Source: Acidovorax sp. A1169 | Lineage (GTDB): Bacteria; Pseudomonadota; Gammaproteobacteria; Burkholderiales; Burkholderiaceae_C | Reading direction: 5' to 3' | Length of the DNA stretch: 64,000 nucleotides | Assembly: GCF_030704685.1 (NCBI RefSeq) | Contig: NZ_JAUZDX010000004.1 | Location: 248,001 to 312,000 of the forward strand | Shown here: piece after piece, positions 48,145 to 57,271 of the stretch | How the letters are laid out: each line of letters starts with the position of its first letter | Position numbering within the stretch: position 1 is the first letter of the stretch | Made by a program: the position numbers and the translations under genes | Notes under the pieces: generated by a model | What the model was told of the DNA's origin: nothing | What the model saw: the letters and a program-made list of their open reading frames with translations, nothing else | The model's database searches: none

Positions 48145-49299
48145 TCATTTGTCGCCCGGCGCATCGCGCCGGTTGGTGAAGCTGGCATTGCCCAGCCCCG
48201 TGCCCACGGTGAGGATGGCCCAGCGCTCCACATCGTTGGTGAAGGGCATCTCCGACAAGCCCTGCACCACTGCATCGTTGTGCAGGCAGACCTGGGTGCG
48301 GCCATCGCCGATGTGCGGCAGCCGCTCGCACAGGTCGCGCGGCAGGTGAAAGCGCGTGCTCTCCCAGTTGCCCGGCAGGTTCTGCGTGCCGCCGGCCAGC
48401 GAGCCGTCTTCCACGATCAGCCCGGGGCATGCCACGCCGATGTAGGGGGCCAGGCGGATCTCTTTCTTCTCGGCATAGGCGATCAGGTCTTCGAGGATGG
48501 TGGCGATGCCTTCCACCAGCTCGTCGCGCTTGGGCTCGTCGTCGGCATGGGCCCACTTCTCGCGGCGCACCACTTCGGCCTGCGACATGTCGGGCGCGCG
48601 GTGCAGGTGGGTCTGCACGATGCCGCAGCGCACGTTGGTGCCGCCGATGTCCACCGCCAGGATGGCGTCGTAACTTTGCAGAAGGGCCGGCGGCGCCAGG
48701 TGCACCCAGCCGATCAGCCCGCCTTCGTCTGCGTGGTGGTGCAGGGTGCGCAACTCCACGGGCACCTTCTCGGCCTTGAGGATCTTGCCGGCGCGCGCAA
48801 TGGAGCGGCCACCCACCTCGCTCTGGTGGAAGCCCCCGCCGACGATGATGCGCTCCACACCCTTCCAGGTCTTGTGTTTCAGAAAACGCTGCACCACATG
48901 GGCCAGCTGCAGTGCATAGTCTTCCGACGCGGCCACGATGGCCTGGGCGGCAATGCCATCCTTCTCCAGCATGGCGTCGAGCTGGTGCTTGCTCAGCTCG
49001 CGCGTGGACTTGCGCCCCATCGGGTCCTTGCCATCCATGTCCGTGAAGAGCTTGCGCCAGGCGTCGAGCATGTGGCGAAACGCCGTGCGGCTGGCCACGT
49101 CGCCCACGAAGCCGTCGCCGTCGCGCAGCTCCAGGCTGTAGCCCTCGATGACGACCGAGGCCAGGCGCATGTCACCATGCGGGCCGAGGATGCCCAACTC
49201 GCGCCGGGCCTTGGCCTCCTTTTCCTCCTGCGCCGCACTGGGCTTGTCGGGCGTGGCTTTGTTGGCCTTCGTGTCCTTGTCTTTGTCCTTGGAAGCCAT
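48145..49299 (-). CDS. ROK/ASKHA-type kinase-like protein with circularly permuted motif order
   Basis: 384 aa, cytoplasmic; a Lys/Asp-rich N-terminal tail (1-33). Phosphate-1 motif VDIGGTNVRCG is at 216-226, far from the N-terminus where ROK kinases carry it. Then come VACPG (289-293), the substrate/catalytic block NDAVVQG (341-347) and phosphate-2 motif VGTGLGNA (365-372), and the protein ends. Segments that normally close a ROK protein come first: the helices LSKHQLDAMLEKDG, adenosine-site IIVGGGF (151-157) and HHADEGGLIGW (188-198, like the ROK end DDAGLIGA). The zinc CxCGxxGC motif is absent. So the two halves are swapped. Sugar kinase activity is possible but unproven. Confidence 0.8.
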   Translation of the reverse strand: MASKDKDKDTKANKATPDKPSAAQEEKEAKARRELGILGPHGDMRLASVVIEGYSLELRDGDGFVGDVASRTAFRHMLDAWRKLFTDMDGKDPMGRKSTRELSKHQLDAMLEKDGIAAQAIVAASEDYALQLAHVVQRFLKHKTWKGVERIIVGGGFHQSEVGGRSIARAGKILKAEKVPVELRTLHHHADEGGLIGWVHLAPPALLQSYDAILAVDIGGTNVRCGIVQTHLHRAPDMSQAEVVRREKWAHADDEPKRDELVEGIATILEDLIAYAEKKEIRLAPYIGVACPGLIVEDGSLAGGTQNLPGNWESTRFHLPRDLCERLPHIGDGRTQVCLHNDAVVQGLSEMPFTNDVERWAILTVGTGLGNASFTNRRDAPGDK

Positions 49300-49404
49300 T
49301 CATTCCCTCATGCAATGGGGCCCGCACACGGGGCTGAATGGGCATCGTGCCCCATACAGTGACTCAGCGGCGTCAGCCAACGCCTTGAGATGGCCCCACG
49401 CCGA

Positions 49405-50628
49405 TCAGGTCTTTGAGGTCTTGCTGAACAAGGTCTTGCCGCGCAGCCCGGCCCATACGGCGAAGAACAGAGATGCGGCGAACACCCAGCCCGAAAGCGC
49501 CCCAGCCATGCCGCCCGACAGCAGCGTGCCGATGGTGCAGCCCAGCCCCGTCATCGCGCCCCAGCCCAGCAGCACGCCGCCCGAAAGTCCGCGCACGGCA
49601 TCGCGCCAGGTGGGCCAGCGCGGCGCGAACTGGCAGCTGGCCAGCGCGGCGATGAAGGCGCCGGCCACCAGCCCCGCGAGCAGCAGCGCATTGGGTGTGA
49701 GCCAGGTGGACTGGGGCAGCGTGGCGCAGCCGGCAAAGCCATCGAGCCCGTCGAGCCGGTCCGGTACCAAACCCTGGCCTTGCGCCCATTGGCGCGCCGC
49801 ACTGCCCAGGGTGGCCGTCACGCCCAATGGCCGCATGCGCACGATGGCCAGCGCGCCGATCAGCCCCACGGCCAGGCCCCCCACCCAGTAGCTCCAGCGC
49901 CCGGCCCACAGCCGCAGCCACACGGCGCGCAGGCCAGGGACGCCCACCCCGCGCACGCCCTCGCCCACCGGCTCGCGCGCAAAGCCGCGCCACAGCCAAG
50001 CCGCCACTGCGGCCAGCACCGCCAGTTGCGCAAGCAGCGCTCCGCCGTAGCCCAGGTGCGCGGGCAGCCAGACCACGGGTGCATCGGCCACGCTCAGGCT
50101 GTACAGGCCGTTCCAGGTCTTGAACCCGAGGATGAAGCCCAGGGCCGATCCCAGCAGCGCAAAGGGCGATACCGCCGAGCCCTCCGCCAGCCGATACCAG
50201 TGCGCGCTGATGCACGAGCCCGAGACCACCATGCCGGCACCGAACGACAGGCCGGCGGCCACCAGCACCCAGCTCACCGGGCCGATGTGGATGTCGGGCG
50301 GCAGCTTGCCCGGCTGCGGCACCGGCAACCAGCCGCCCAGCACCGCGGTGGTGCCCACCAGACCCACGGCCAGCGCCAGCACAATGGCCAGCAGCCCGCG
50401 CGGGTTGCCGTCCTCGAACCAGTCGCGCGCATGGCAGTAAAAGCAAAAGCGCGAGCGCTGCAGCACCAGGCCCAGCACGGCGCCGGTCACCAGGGCAAAG
50501 ACCAGCGTGCGCCCGCCGGCCAGGCCCTCGATCCAGCGGGTGGACAGGGCCAGCGCGGCCAGCAGGGCCACGGCGGCGAGGGGCGAAAGGAATTGGAACG
50601 GCTGTTTGCTTGTCGTTGTCGTCGTCAT
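49405..50628 (-). CDS. YeeE/YedE-family sulfur-compound transporter (TsuA-like)
   Basis: 407 aa membrane protein with about 10-12 hydrophobic segments. Conserved sulfur-relay cysteines appear in RSRFCFYCHARD, SGSCISAHWYR, FAGCATLPQS, LASCQFAPRW and GLGCTIGTLLSGG; the last matches the GAGC.IGT.... motif of thiosulfate-importing YeeE proteins. Start at 50628. The upstream gene encodes a periplasmic thiosulfate sulfurtransferase, supporting thiosulfate or related sulfane-sulfur uptake. A strong intrinsic terminator lies only 18 bp before its ATG, so expression depends on read-through or a promoter within that stretch. No TusA-like gene is adjacent. Confidence 0.85.
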   Translation of the reverse strand: MTTTTTSKQPFQFLSPLAAVALLAALALSTRWIEGLAGGRTLVFALVTGAVLGLVLQRSRFCFYCHARDWFEDGNPRGLLAIVLALAVGLVGTTAVLGGWLPVPQPGKLPPDIHIGPVSWVLVAAGLSFGAGMVVSGSCISAHWYRLAEGSAVSPFALLGSALGFILGFKTWNGLYSLSVADAPVVWLPAHLGYGGALLAQLAVLAAVAAWLWRGFAREPVGEGVRGVGVPGLRAVWLRLWAGRWSYWVGGLAVGLIGALAIVRMRPLGVTATLGSAARQWAQGQGLVPDRLDGLDGFAGCATLPQSTWLTPNALLLAGLVAGAFIAALASCQFAPRWPTWRDAVRGLSGGVLLGWGAMTGLGCTIGTLLSGGMAGALSGWVFAASLFFAVWAGLRGKTLFSKTSKT

Positions 50629-50646
50629 GTCTGGCGCGCCGGAGCG

Positions 50647-50670
50647 AAAAAAAGCCCGCCGAAGCGGGCT
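50647..50670 (-). terminator. Intrinsic terminator between the rhodanese and YeeE genes
   Basis: On the minus strand: stem AGCCCGC, TTCG tetraloop, GCGGGCT, then seven T. This is a textbook Rho-independent terminator with a very stable loop. It ends the rhodanese transcript and leaves only 18 bp before the next gene's ATG on the same strand. Confidence 0.9.
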
Positions 50671-50705
50671 GTAAAGAGACCCCCTACCAAAAAACTCGGT
50701 ACGCC

Positions 50706-51689
50706 TTATTTGGCGGCCCAGACCGTGCCGGCCGGGTTGTTGATGGGCACGCCCACGGCGTTGCCGTATTCGGTCCACGAACCGTCGTAGTTCTTCACGC
50801 TGTAGCCCAATATCTTGGACAGCGCGAACCAGGTGTGGCTGGAACGCTCGCCGATGCGGCAGTAGGTGATGACGGGCTTGCTGCCGTCGATGCCCACGTT
50901 GGCATAGAGCTTCTTCAGGTCCTCTGCCGATTTGAAGGTGCCGTCTTCCTTGACCGCCTGGCCCCAGGGCACGTTGGCGGCACCAGGGATATGGCCGGCG
51001 CGGATGCTCAGCTCGGGCACGCCGGCCGGCGCAAAGATCTTGCCGGAGTATTCGTCGGCCGAGCGGATGTCCACCAGCTTGGCGTTGCTCTTGCCCTCGG
51101 CGGCGGCCAGGGTGTCGGTGAGGCGGGCGCGAAGCTGCGTGTTGACCTGAGTGACCTTGTAGCTGGTAGCTGCGAACTCTGGCACGCGGTTGTTGAGCGG
51201 CTGGTTCTCGGCCTCCCACTTCTTGCGGCCACCGTCGAGCAGCTTGACGTTCTTCACGCCGTAGATGTCGAACACCCAGCCGCCCCAGGCGGCAAACCAG
51301 TTGTTGGTGTCACCGTAGAGCACCACCGTGGTGTCGGGCGCCACGCCGGCCTTGGACAGCAGCGCTTCGAAGGCTTCCTTGCTGACGATGTCGCGGCGCA
51401 CCTTGTCGTTCAGGTCCTGGTGCCAGGAGAAGTTCACGGCACCGGGCACATGGCTGCGCTCGTACAGGCCCGGGTTCACGCTGACCTCGACGATGCGCAC
51501 CTGGGTGTTGTCGAGGTTCTGCGCCAGCCACTCGGTGCTGACCAGAGGACCTGCCGGGATGGGCGTGGCAGCTAAGGCCAGCGATGCGCCCAGTGCCATG
51601 CCTGCCCCCAGCACCCATGCGCACAGGAGCCGGCCCAGGGGCTTGGCGGGGTGGATCGTCGTCGTGTGCTGCTGGCTCATGCGGGTCAT
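50706..51689 (-). CDS. Periplasmic thiosulfate/mercaptopyruvate-type sulfurtransferase (tandem rhodanese)
   Basis: 327 aa. Signal peptide (hydrophobic CAWVLGAGMALGASLALA, cleavage after ALA about residue 41). Two rhodanese domains: inactive N-terminal (about 48-165, VEVSVNPGLYERSHVPGAVNF) and active C-terminal (about 185-325) with catalytic Cys277 in ITYCRIGERSSHTWF. The CRIGERS loop is of the SseA/thiosulfate sulfurtransferase class. It should transfer sulfane sulfur to thiols in the periplasm. An ATG at 51680 is an alternative start. A canonical terminator follows. It pairs functionally with the YeeE transporter downstream. Confidence 0.92.
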   Translation of the reverse strand: MTRMSQQHTTTIHPAKPLGRLLCAWVLGAGMALGASLALAATPIPAGPLVSTEWLAQNLDNTQVRIVEVSVNPGLYERSHVPGAVNFSWHQDLNDKVRRDIVSKEAFEALLSKAGVAPDTTVVLYGDTNNWFAAWGGWVFDIYGVKNVKLLDGGRKKWEAENQPLNNRVPEFAATSYKVTQVNTQLRARLTDTLAAAEGKSNAKLVDIRSADEYSGKIFAPAGVPELSIRAGHIPGAANVPWGQAVKEDGTFKSAEDLKKLYANVGIDGSKPVITYCRIGERSSHTWFALSKILGYSVKNYDGSWTEYGNAVGVPINNPAGTVWAAK

Positions 51690-51888
51690 CCTTGTCGTCG
51701 GGTGGCCGGTGCTGCAACCGTTGCGGCAACCGATGGACAGAATTTAGAGGCGCCGCGCCATCCGGGGAACAAAGCAAAACGTGGATCGTTATGCGAAAAA
51801 CGGCGCGGTTGCCCCAGCCCAGGGCATCAGCAGGCACAAAAGACGGGGGAGAGAAGATGAAGAAGCGTTGCGCGATGGCGCAGGGGGA

Positions 51889-51962
51889 TGGAGCGGGTGA
51901 AGGGAATCGAACCCTCGTCAGTTGCTTGGGAAGCAACAGCTCTGCCATTGAGCTACACCCGC
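51889..51962 (-). tRNA. tRNA-Gly (anticodon CCC)
   Basis: 74 nt including encoded CCA. On the minus strand the acceptor stem GCGGGTG pairs with CACCCGC, the D-arm GCTC...GAGC, the anticodon stem GTTGC/GCAAC with loop TTCCCAA (anticodon CCC), and the T-arm GAGGG TTCGATT CCCTT are all intact. Discriminator base T, followed by CCA. The gene is isolated between the rhodanese and a ribbon-helix-helix gene. No adjacent integrase or attachment repeat was seen. Confidence 0.97.
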
Positions 51963-51995
51963 AGTGCGCCGGATTATAGGGGGTTGCCGGGCCCG

Positions 51996-52361
51996 TCAGG
52001 CGGCCCTGGCCAACACGCGGCTGCGCCCTTCGGTGGCAAGCACCTGCCGGGCATTCAGGCTGCGGATGGAGATGGAGGCGTCCTGCGGTATGCCGCCCGA
52101 CAGCTGCAAGGCCAGGTAGCGGCCGCAGCTGACGCGCAGGAACGAGGCAAAGTTGTCCACCTCGCCGCGCTCCGCGACCAGTTCGTCGTACAGCCGGGCA
52201 CACAGCTGGGGCACGCCCATGCCGTCGCGCTGGGCGATCTCTTGCAGCACCTGCCAGAACAGGTTTTCCAGCTTGATGCTGGTGGCCACCCCGTGCAAGC
52301 GCACGGAGCGGGCGCGGCTTTCGTACAGGGCGGGGTCGGCGCTGATGAATACCTGGCACAT
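51996..52361 (-). CDS. Ribbon-helix-helix domain protein
   Basis: 121 aa. Begins MCQVFISADPALYESRARSVRLHGVATSIKLENLFWQVLQEIAQRDG; the strand VRLHGVATSIKLE followed by a helical stretch matches ribbon-helix-helix proteins of the DUF4169/RHH_4 type, usually dimeric. The C-terminal half ends in the SIRSLNARQVL region. DNA-binding or arylsulfotransferase-like roles have been suggested for relatives; its function is unknown. It lies 33 bp from the tRNA gene and is in a run with the DJ-1-like gene. Confidence 0.75.
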   Translation of the reverse strand: MCQVFISADPALYESRARSVRLHGVATSIKLENLFWQVLQEIAQRDGMGVPQLCARLYDELVAERGEVDNFASFLRVSCGRYLALQLSGGIPQDASISIRSLNARQVLATEGRSRVLARAA

Positions 52362-52424
52362 GAGAATTCGCCTTTCAGAACGGCCTCCATCATGGAAGAC
52401 CGCCCCTGCGGCGTCAAACGGTGC

Positions 52425-53006
52425 CTACAGGCTGATGCGCGTGCCCAGCAGCGCCAGGAACTGCGCGATCCAGGCCGGATGCGCCGGCCAGGCCGGGGCG
52501 GACACCAGGTTGCCCTCGGTCACGGCGGCGTCGATGGCGATCTCGGCATAGGTGCCGCCTGCAATCTCGACCTCGGCCCGGCAGGCCGGGTAGGCGGAGC
52601 AGGTGCGCCCCTTGAGCACCCCCGCGCCGGCCAGCAACTGGGCGCCGTGGCACACCGCTGCCACGGGCTTGTTGGTGTCGAAGAAGTGCTTCACGGCAGC
52701 GACCACCGCCGGGTAGGTGCGCAGGTACTCGGGGCCGCGCCCGCCGGGGATCACCAGCGCGTCGTAGCTGGCCACGTCCAGGCCTTCAAACGTGGCGTTC
52801 AGTGTGAAGTTGTGGCCCGGCTTCTCGCTGTAGGTCTGCGCGCCTTCGAAGTCGTGGATCGCCGTCTTGATGTGGTCGCCGGCCTTCTTGTCGGGGCACA
52901 CGGCATGCACGGTGTGGCCCACGGCCAGCAGGGCCTGGAACGGCACCATGGTCTCGTAGTCCTCGCAGTAGTCGCCGCACAGCATGAGTATCTTCTTCGC
53001 AGCCAT
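52425..53006 (-). CDS. DJ-1/PfpI-family protein (ThiJ-like)
   Basis: 193 aa. Nucleophile Cys119 in [11 protein letters not shown] with flanking His120 and the Glu15 of YCEDYE form the DJ-1-type active site. [17 protein letters not shown] is also conserved. Members are glyoxalase III, deglycase-like or intracellular proteases; the exact activity is not predictable. Upstream of it (53007-53132) no gene is seen. It precedes the ribbon-helix-helix gene by 63 bp and may share its transcript. Confidence 0.9.
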   Translation of the reverse strand: MAAKKILMLCGDYCEDYETMVPFQALLAVGHTVHAVCPDKKAGDHIKTAIHDFEGAQTYSEKPGHNFTLNATFEGLDVASYDALVIPGGRGPEYLRTYPAVVAAVKHFFDTNKPVAAVCHGAQLLAGAGVLKGRTCSAYPACRAEVEIAGGTYAEIAIDAAVTEGNLVSAPAWPAHPAWIAQFLALLGTRISL

Positions 53007-53132
53007 GTCTTTTGTCTCCTCAGGGGTATGGGGAGTTCATTGTTGGACTGCGGCGCCGGCGGTGGGTGTTAGCCGGCTACTACATACCCGGCATGCGACA
53101 TGGCTGCTGCCACTGCAGCCGGTGGCCGCCCG

Positions 53133-55163
53133 CTAACGTGTTGCAACCAGGCGCGCCTGGCGCTTGGCACGCAATGCCGGTGCTGGCGTGCCCGCATGCG
53201 TGCCACTGCTCCCCAGGTTGAACTGCGCCACGGCCCCGACCATCTGCTCGGCCTGGCTGCGCAGGCTGCTGGCGGCGGCCGCCATTTCCTCCACCAGGGC
53301 GGCGTTCTGCTGCGTGGCCTGGTCGAGCTGGGTGACGGCTTCGCCCACCTGGCCCACGCCGGCGGTCTGCTCGCTGCTGGCGGCGCTGATCTCCGCGACC
53401 ATGCTGGCCACGCGCCCGATGGACTGGACCACCTCCTGCATGGTGGAGCCGGCCTGGTCGGCCAGCACCGAACCCTGCTGCACCATGGTACTGCTGGCGA
53501 CGATCAGTTCCTTGATGGCCTTGGCCTCAGCGGCGGTGCGCTGTGCCAGGTTGCGCACTTCGGCGGCCACCACGGCAAAGCCGCGGCCCTGCTCGCCGGC
53601 ACGCGCCGCTTCCACGGCGGCGTTGAGGGCCAGGATGTTGGTCTGGAAGGCGATGCCATCGATCACGCCGATGATGTCGGCGATCTTCTGGCTGCTGGTG
53701 TTGATGCCATGCATGGTACTGACCACCTGGGCCACCACCTTGCCGCCATCGGTCGCGACCTGGCTGGCACGCACGGCCAACTGGTTGGCCTGGGCGGCAC
53801 CGTCCGCGTTGTGGCGGATGGTGCCGCCCAGCTCTTCCATGCTGGCCGAGGTCTGCTCCAGCGAGCTGGCCTGGCTTTCGGTACGGGCCGACAGGTCCTG
53901 GTTGCCATGGGCGATCTGGGAGCTGGCTGCCGACACGCTCTCGGCGCTGGCGCGCACCGTGCCCAGGCTCTCCAGCAAGCGCACGCGGAAACCTTCCATG
54001 GCCTGCGCCAGCGTGCCTATCTCGTCGCGGGACCGGATGCTGACACCCTGCGTCAGGTCGCCCTGCGCGAGGTAGCCCAGCGCGGTGCTCAGTTGCTGCA
54101 CCGGCGCACCCACCAGGCGCCGCGTGGCCAGCACCAGCACCACGGCCAGCAGCACCAGCGCCACCAGCACGCCCAGCCACAGCCAGGTGAGTGCGCTGCG
54201 TGCCTCGCCCATGAGCTCGGACACCGGCGCTTCGGCCACGATGGCCCAGTTCCAGGGCTTGTAGCGCTCCACAGCGACAAAGCGGCGTGCAGCGGCTTCG
54301 CCGGAGGGGCGCGGTGACCAGGTGGCCTCGAAATCGCTGGCCTGCTCCGAGCTGGTGAGCGCCGCCAGCCAGGCTTTGCCCTCATCGACCTTTTCGTCAA
54401 CGACCAGTGCCGGGCCAGAGCCCCCCAGGCCCGCGATGCGGCCACGCGCCGGCCCTGAAGAGACGTCGACCGCGTAGACGGCACCCGTGTCGAACAGCTT
54501 CTGCCCTGCCATCAGCTTGCCCAGCCCGTCCAGAATGGGCGCGATGTCAGAGCCGATGAACATGATGCCGATGGTGCGGTTGCCCTCCCGAATCGGTTCG
54601 TACACGGTCATGTAGTCCCGGCCGAACAGGTTGGCCCGGCCTATGTAGGGCTTGCCTTCGGCCATGAGGGCATAGGCGGGGTGCTTGCGGTCGAGCAGGG
54701 TCTTGAAGGCGCGCTCACCGTCCTGCTTCTTGAGCGAGGTCGTGACACGGATGAAATCGTCACCCGTGCGGGCAAAGATGGTGGCAACCGCCCCCTTGGC
54801 ATCTGCGGAAAAACGGTCCACCACCTCAAAGTCACCATTGACCGGCACACCCTGAAAGCTCAGCACGGCTTCGGGCTTGCCGTCCGCACCCGGCTGCTCG
54901 GCCAGGCTGAAGGCCCCCGGAAAATTGGCCTTGAGCAGCCCGAAGTCGCGCCGTGCCAGTTGCTGCGCCGACTCGTCCATGGTCTTCACCAGGGTACTGA
55001 CCTGGGACGCATATTGCCGCGCATCGCCACGCGATGCTGCGCCGAAGCTGCTCCACACCATGCTGCTCACCAGTGCCATGGTGGTCAGCAAGACGACCAG
55101 CAGGCTGGCCAGTGCCACGAAGGACAGCTTGAAAGCTATGGATCGGGAGGCAAAAGATGTCAT
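53133..55163 (-). CDS. Methyl-accepting chemotaxis protein with periplasmic Cache domain
   Basis: 676 aa. Helix 1 (about 8-32), periplasmic ligand domain (about 33-325; [23 protein letters not shown] and the [20 protein letters not shown] segment typical of Cache_3-Cache_2), helix 2 (about 325-347), HAMP (about 348-400) and cytoplasmic signalling domain. The tip sequence [42 protein letters not shown] is strictly conserved and glutamine/glutamate methylation sites flank it. No C-terminal CheR/CheB tether pentapeptide is seen. No che genes adjoin. Ligand is not predictable. Upstream 55164-55254 is AT-rich. Confidence 0.95.
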   Translation of the reverse strand: MTSFASRSIAFKLSFVALASLLVVLLTTMALVSSMVWSSFGAASRGDARQYASQVSTLVKTMDESAQQLARRDFGLLKANFPGAFSLAEQPGADGKPEAVLSFQGVPVNGDFEVVDRFSADAKGAVATIFARTGDDFIRVTTSLKKQDGERAFKTLLDRKHPAYALMAEGKPYIGRANLFGRDYMTVYEPIREGNRTIGIMFIGSDIAPILDGLGKLMAGQKLFDTGAVYAVDVSSGPARGRIAGLGGSGPALVVDEKVDEGKAWLAALTSSEQASDFEATWSPRPSGEAAARRFVAVERYKPWNWAIVAEAPVSELMGEARSALTWLWLGVLVALVLLAVVLVLATRRLVGAPVQQLSTALGYLAQGDLTQGVSIRSRDEIGTLAQAMEGFRVRLLESLGTVRASAESVSAASSQIAHGNQDLSARTESQASSLEQTSASMEELGGTIRHNADGAAQANQLAVRASQVATDGGKVVAQVVSTMHGINTSSQKIADIIGVIDGIAFQTNILALNAAVEAARAGEQGRGFAVVAAEVRNLAQRTAAEAKAIKELIVASSTMVQQGSVLADQAGSTMQEVVQSIGRVASMVAEISAASSEQTAGVGQVGEAVTQLDQATQQNAALVEEMAAAASSLRSQAEQMVGAVAQFNLGSSGTHAGTPAPALRAKRQARLVATR

Positions 55164-55362
55164 GGCACGAATCCCTCAAAAAATCGAATGTCAATAGGTG
55201 TTTTTATCTATCCAAATGTAATCGTCGACGACCATCCGCTGGCATTGGCCCGGCATGGCCTGGGGCCATCTGTCTGCATCTTGCGTCTTTGTGACGCATA
55301 AAGGCCAGCTCCGCAAGCGTGCAAACAGCATTGCGCAGCATGCACACACTGCAGCAAGCGCT

Positions 55363-55575
55363 ATGCAGCCCGCATTCAGCCTGCCTGACCTTGCAATGCT
55401 GCTGCGCGACGGGGGGGTGATGAAGCAGGGCAAAGGCGCCAACGTGCTGGCCGGCCCCTTGAGCGCCCTGCACTACTTTCTGAAGGAACTGCGCGCCTGC
55501 CCTGCGCAGGCCCGCCAGCGCTGGAGCGCGGACTTCGACGCGCCGCTGTCGCGGCTGTCGGTGATTTTTACCTGA
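55363..55575 (+). pseudogene. Possible fragment of a 2-keto-4-pentenoate-hydratase-type protein
   Basis: 71-codon open stretch (start chosen at 55363) whose middle reads MLLRDGGVMKQGKGANVLAGPLSALHYFLKEL, like the C-terminal GANVLGHPL.AL.WL.. block of fumarylacetoacetate hydrolase/hydratase-family proteins. The bulk of such a protein is missing and no upstream part is found on this strand. Could equally be chance, or a small real gene. It converges with the glutathione transferase gene. Confidence 0.25.
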
Positions 55576-55585
55576 GCGCGACCGG

Positions 55586-56278
55586 TCAGCGCCTGGCGTA
55601 CTGCTGCGCCCCGAACAGCACCTCGCGCGATTGCGCATCGTGTGCGGGCTTGCGCAGGTCGGCCAGCACGGCGATGCCGCGCTGCACCGCGGGGCGGCTG
55701 CCCACGGCAGCAAACCAGAGTTCGAGGTGCGGGTGGTCCGACAGGGTGATGCCCTGCTTTTCCCAGTTGCGCAGCCAGGGCCAGACGGCCATGTCGGCAA
55801 TGGAGTAGTCCTCGCCGCCCAGCCAGGGGCTGTCGGCCAGCCGCCGCTCGATCACGCCATAGATGCGCCGGGCCTCGTTGGTGTAGCGATCGATGGCGTA
55901 GGGGATCTTCTCGGGCGCATACAGCCTGAAATGGTGGTTCTGCCCGAGCATGGGGCCCACGCCGCCCATCTGGAACATGAGCCACTGCAGCACCTCGTAG
56001 CGGCCCCGGTCATCGGGTGGCAAAAAGCGCCCGGTCTTGCCTGCGAGGTACAGCAGGATGGCCCCTGACTCGAACAGCGTGATGGCCTGGCCGTCCGGCC
56101 CTTCGGGGTCGAGGATCGAGGGGATCTTGTTGTTGGGGCTGATGGCCAAAAACTCGGGGCGGAACTGTTCGCCTGCGCCGATGTTCACGGGGTGGGCGCG
56201 GTACGCCAGGCCGCACTCCTCCAGCAGGATGTGGACCTTGTGGCCATTGGGCGTGGCCCAGGAATAGACGTCGATCAT
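55586..56278 (-). CDS. Glutathione S-transferase (Nu-class, YfcG/YghU-like)
   Basis: 230 aa. Thioredoxin-like N-terminal domain (IDVYSWATPNGHKVHILLEECGLAY, NNKIPSILDPEG, LFESGAILLYLA) and all-helical C-terminal domain (about 95-205). The TPNG.K segment and ESGAI block are glutathione-binding, as in the YfcG-type disulfide-bond oxidoreductases. It begins 2 nt after the stop of the Bug-type gene and closes the catabolic operon, so it may detoxify or process a reactive intermediate. Exact reaction unknown. Confidence 0.9.
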   Translation of the reverse strand: MIDVYSWATPNGHKVHILLEECGLAYRAHPVNIGAGEQFRPEFLAISPNNKIPSILDPEGPDGQAITLFESGAILLYLAGKTGRFLPPDDRGRYEVLQWLMFQMGGVGPMLGQNHHFRLYAPEKIPYAIDRYTNEARRIYGVIERRLADSPWLGGEDYSIADMAVWPWLRNWEKQGITLSDHPHLELWFAAVGSRPAVQRGIAVLADLRKPAHDAQSREVLFGAQQYARR

Positions 56279-56280
56279 TG

Positions 56281-57243
56281 TTATTCCACCTTCACATTGG
56301 CGTTCTTCACGCGCTCGAGCTGCGCCTTGCCGGCATCGGCCGCCCAGGCATTGAATGCGGCCGGCGTGGCAAACGGCGCGGCCTCGTTGCCGGTGGCCAG
56401 CAGCTTCTCCCGCACCTGCGGATCGGCCAGCACCTTGTTGGATGCAGCGACCAGCCGGGCATACACATCAGGGGACAGCTTCGCCGGGCCGAACAGCCCG
56501 AACCAGAACGAGAACTCAAAACCGGGTAGCCCCTGCGAGTCGAGCGTGGGCACGCCGGGTGCCACGGCCGATGGCTGCTGCGTGGTCACGCCCAGCATCT
56601 TCACCACGCCCTGGCGGCCCAGGGGCAGCACCGAGGCTGCCGTGCCGAACGACAGGTCCACCTCGCCCGTGGCCACGGCCTGCAGCGCCGGAGCGCCGCC
56701 CTTGAAGGGGATGTGCACCATGGTGGCCTCGATGGCCCTCTCGAAGGTCAGCGCCGCCAGGTGCGGCGAACCGCCGATGCCGGACGACGAGTAGTTGAGT
56801 TGGCCCGGCCGCGCCTTGGCCGTGGCCACCAGGTCCTTGAGCTGGGTGATGCCGCTCTTGGGGCTGACTGCCAGCACCAGCGGCGAAACGGTGAGGCGGT
56901 TGATGGGCGTGAAGTCTGCCGGGGTGTAGCGCACGTTGTACAGATGTTGGTCGATGCCGTACAGCGTGCCCGTGGCCAGGCCTATGGTGTAGCCGTCCGC
57001 AGGGGCCCGCGAGAGCAGCGTGGAGGCCAGCGTGCTGCCCGCCCCGGGCTTGTTGTCCACGACGATGCCCTGCCCCAGTTCCTTGCCCATGGCCTCGGCG
57101 ACGATGCGTGCGATGCCGTCGCCTGCGCCCGATGGCGAGTAGCCCACGATGAGGCGGATGGGCTTGGCAGGGTAGTCGCTGGCCTGTGCGGGGGCCACCA
57201 GTCCGAGCAGCAGCAGGGCCCCTGCGATGCAGTGCAGTTTCAT
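56281..57243 (-). CDS. Tripartite tricarboxylate transporter (Bug-type) substrate-binding protein
   Basis: 320 aa. Signal peptide MKLHCIAGALLLLGLVAPAQA with cleavage after AQA (about 21). Bug hallmarks: PIRLIVGYSPSGAGDGIARIVAEAM, VVDNKPGAGSTLAS and LNYSSSGIGGSPHLAALTFE, IPFKGGAPALQAVATGEVDLSF. The usual ligands are carboxylates or amides bound by water-mediated contacts. No tctA/tctB permease genes lie in the window, which is the norm for these numerous orphan proteins in Comamonadaceae. It is in the operon with the CoA-processing genes. Confidence 0.92.
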   Translation of the reverse strand: MKLHCIAGALLLLGLVAPAQASDYPAKPIRLIVGYSPSGAGDGIARIVAEAMGKELGQGIVVDNKPGAGSTLASTLLSRAPADGYTIGLATGTLYGIDQHLYNVRYTPADFTPINRLTVSPLVLAVSPKSGITQLKDLVATAKARPGQLNYSSSGIGGSPHLAALTFERAIEATMVHIPFKGGAPALQAVATGEVDLSFGTAASVLPLGRQGVVKMLGVTTQQPSAVAPGVPTLDSQGLPGFEFSFWFGLFGPAKLSPDVYARLVAASNKVLADPQVREKLLATGNEAAPFATPAAFNAWAADAGKAQLERVKNANVKVE

Positions 57244-57271
57244 GGCGGTGGTTTCCTGTGCCGGCGGCTCA

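Noticed and set aside
51889-51962. The tRNA-Gly gene as an integration site of a mobile island
   Set aside because: No integrase gene, direct repeat of the tRNA 3' end, or composition shift is seen on either side.
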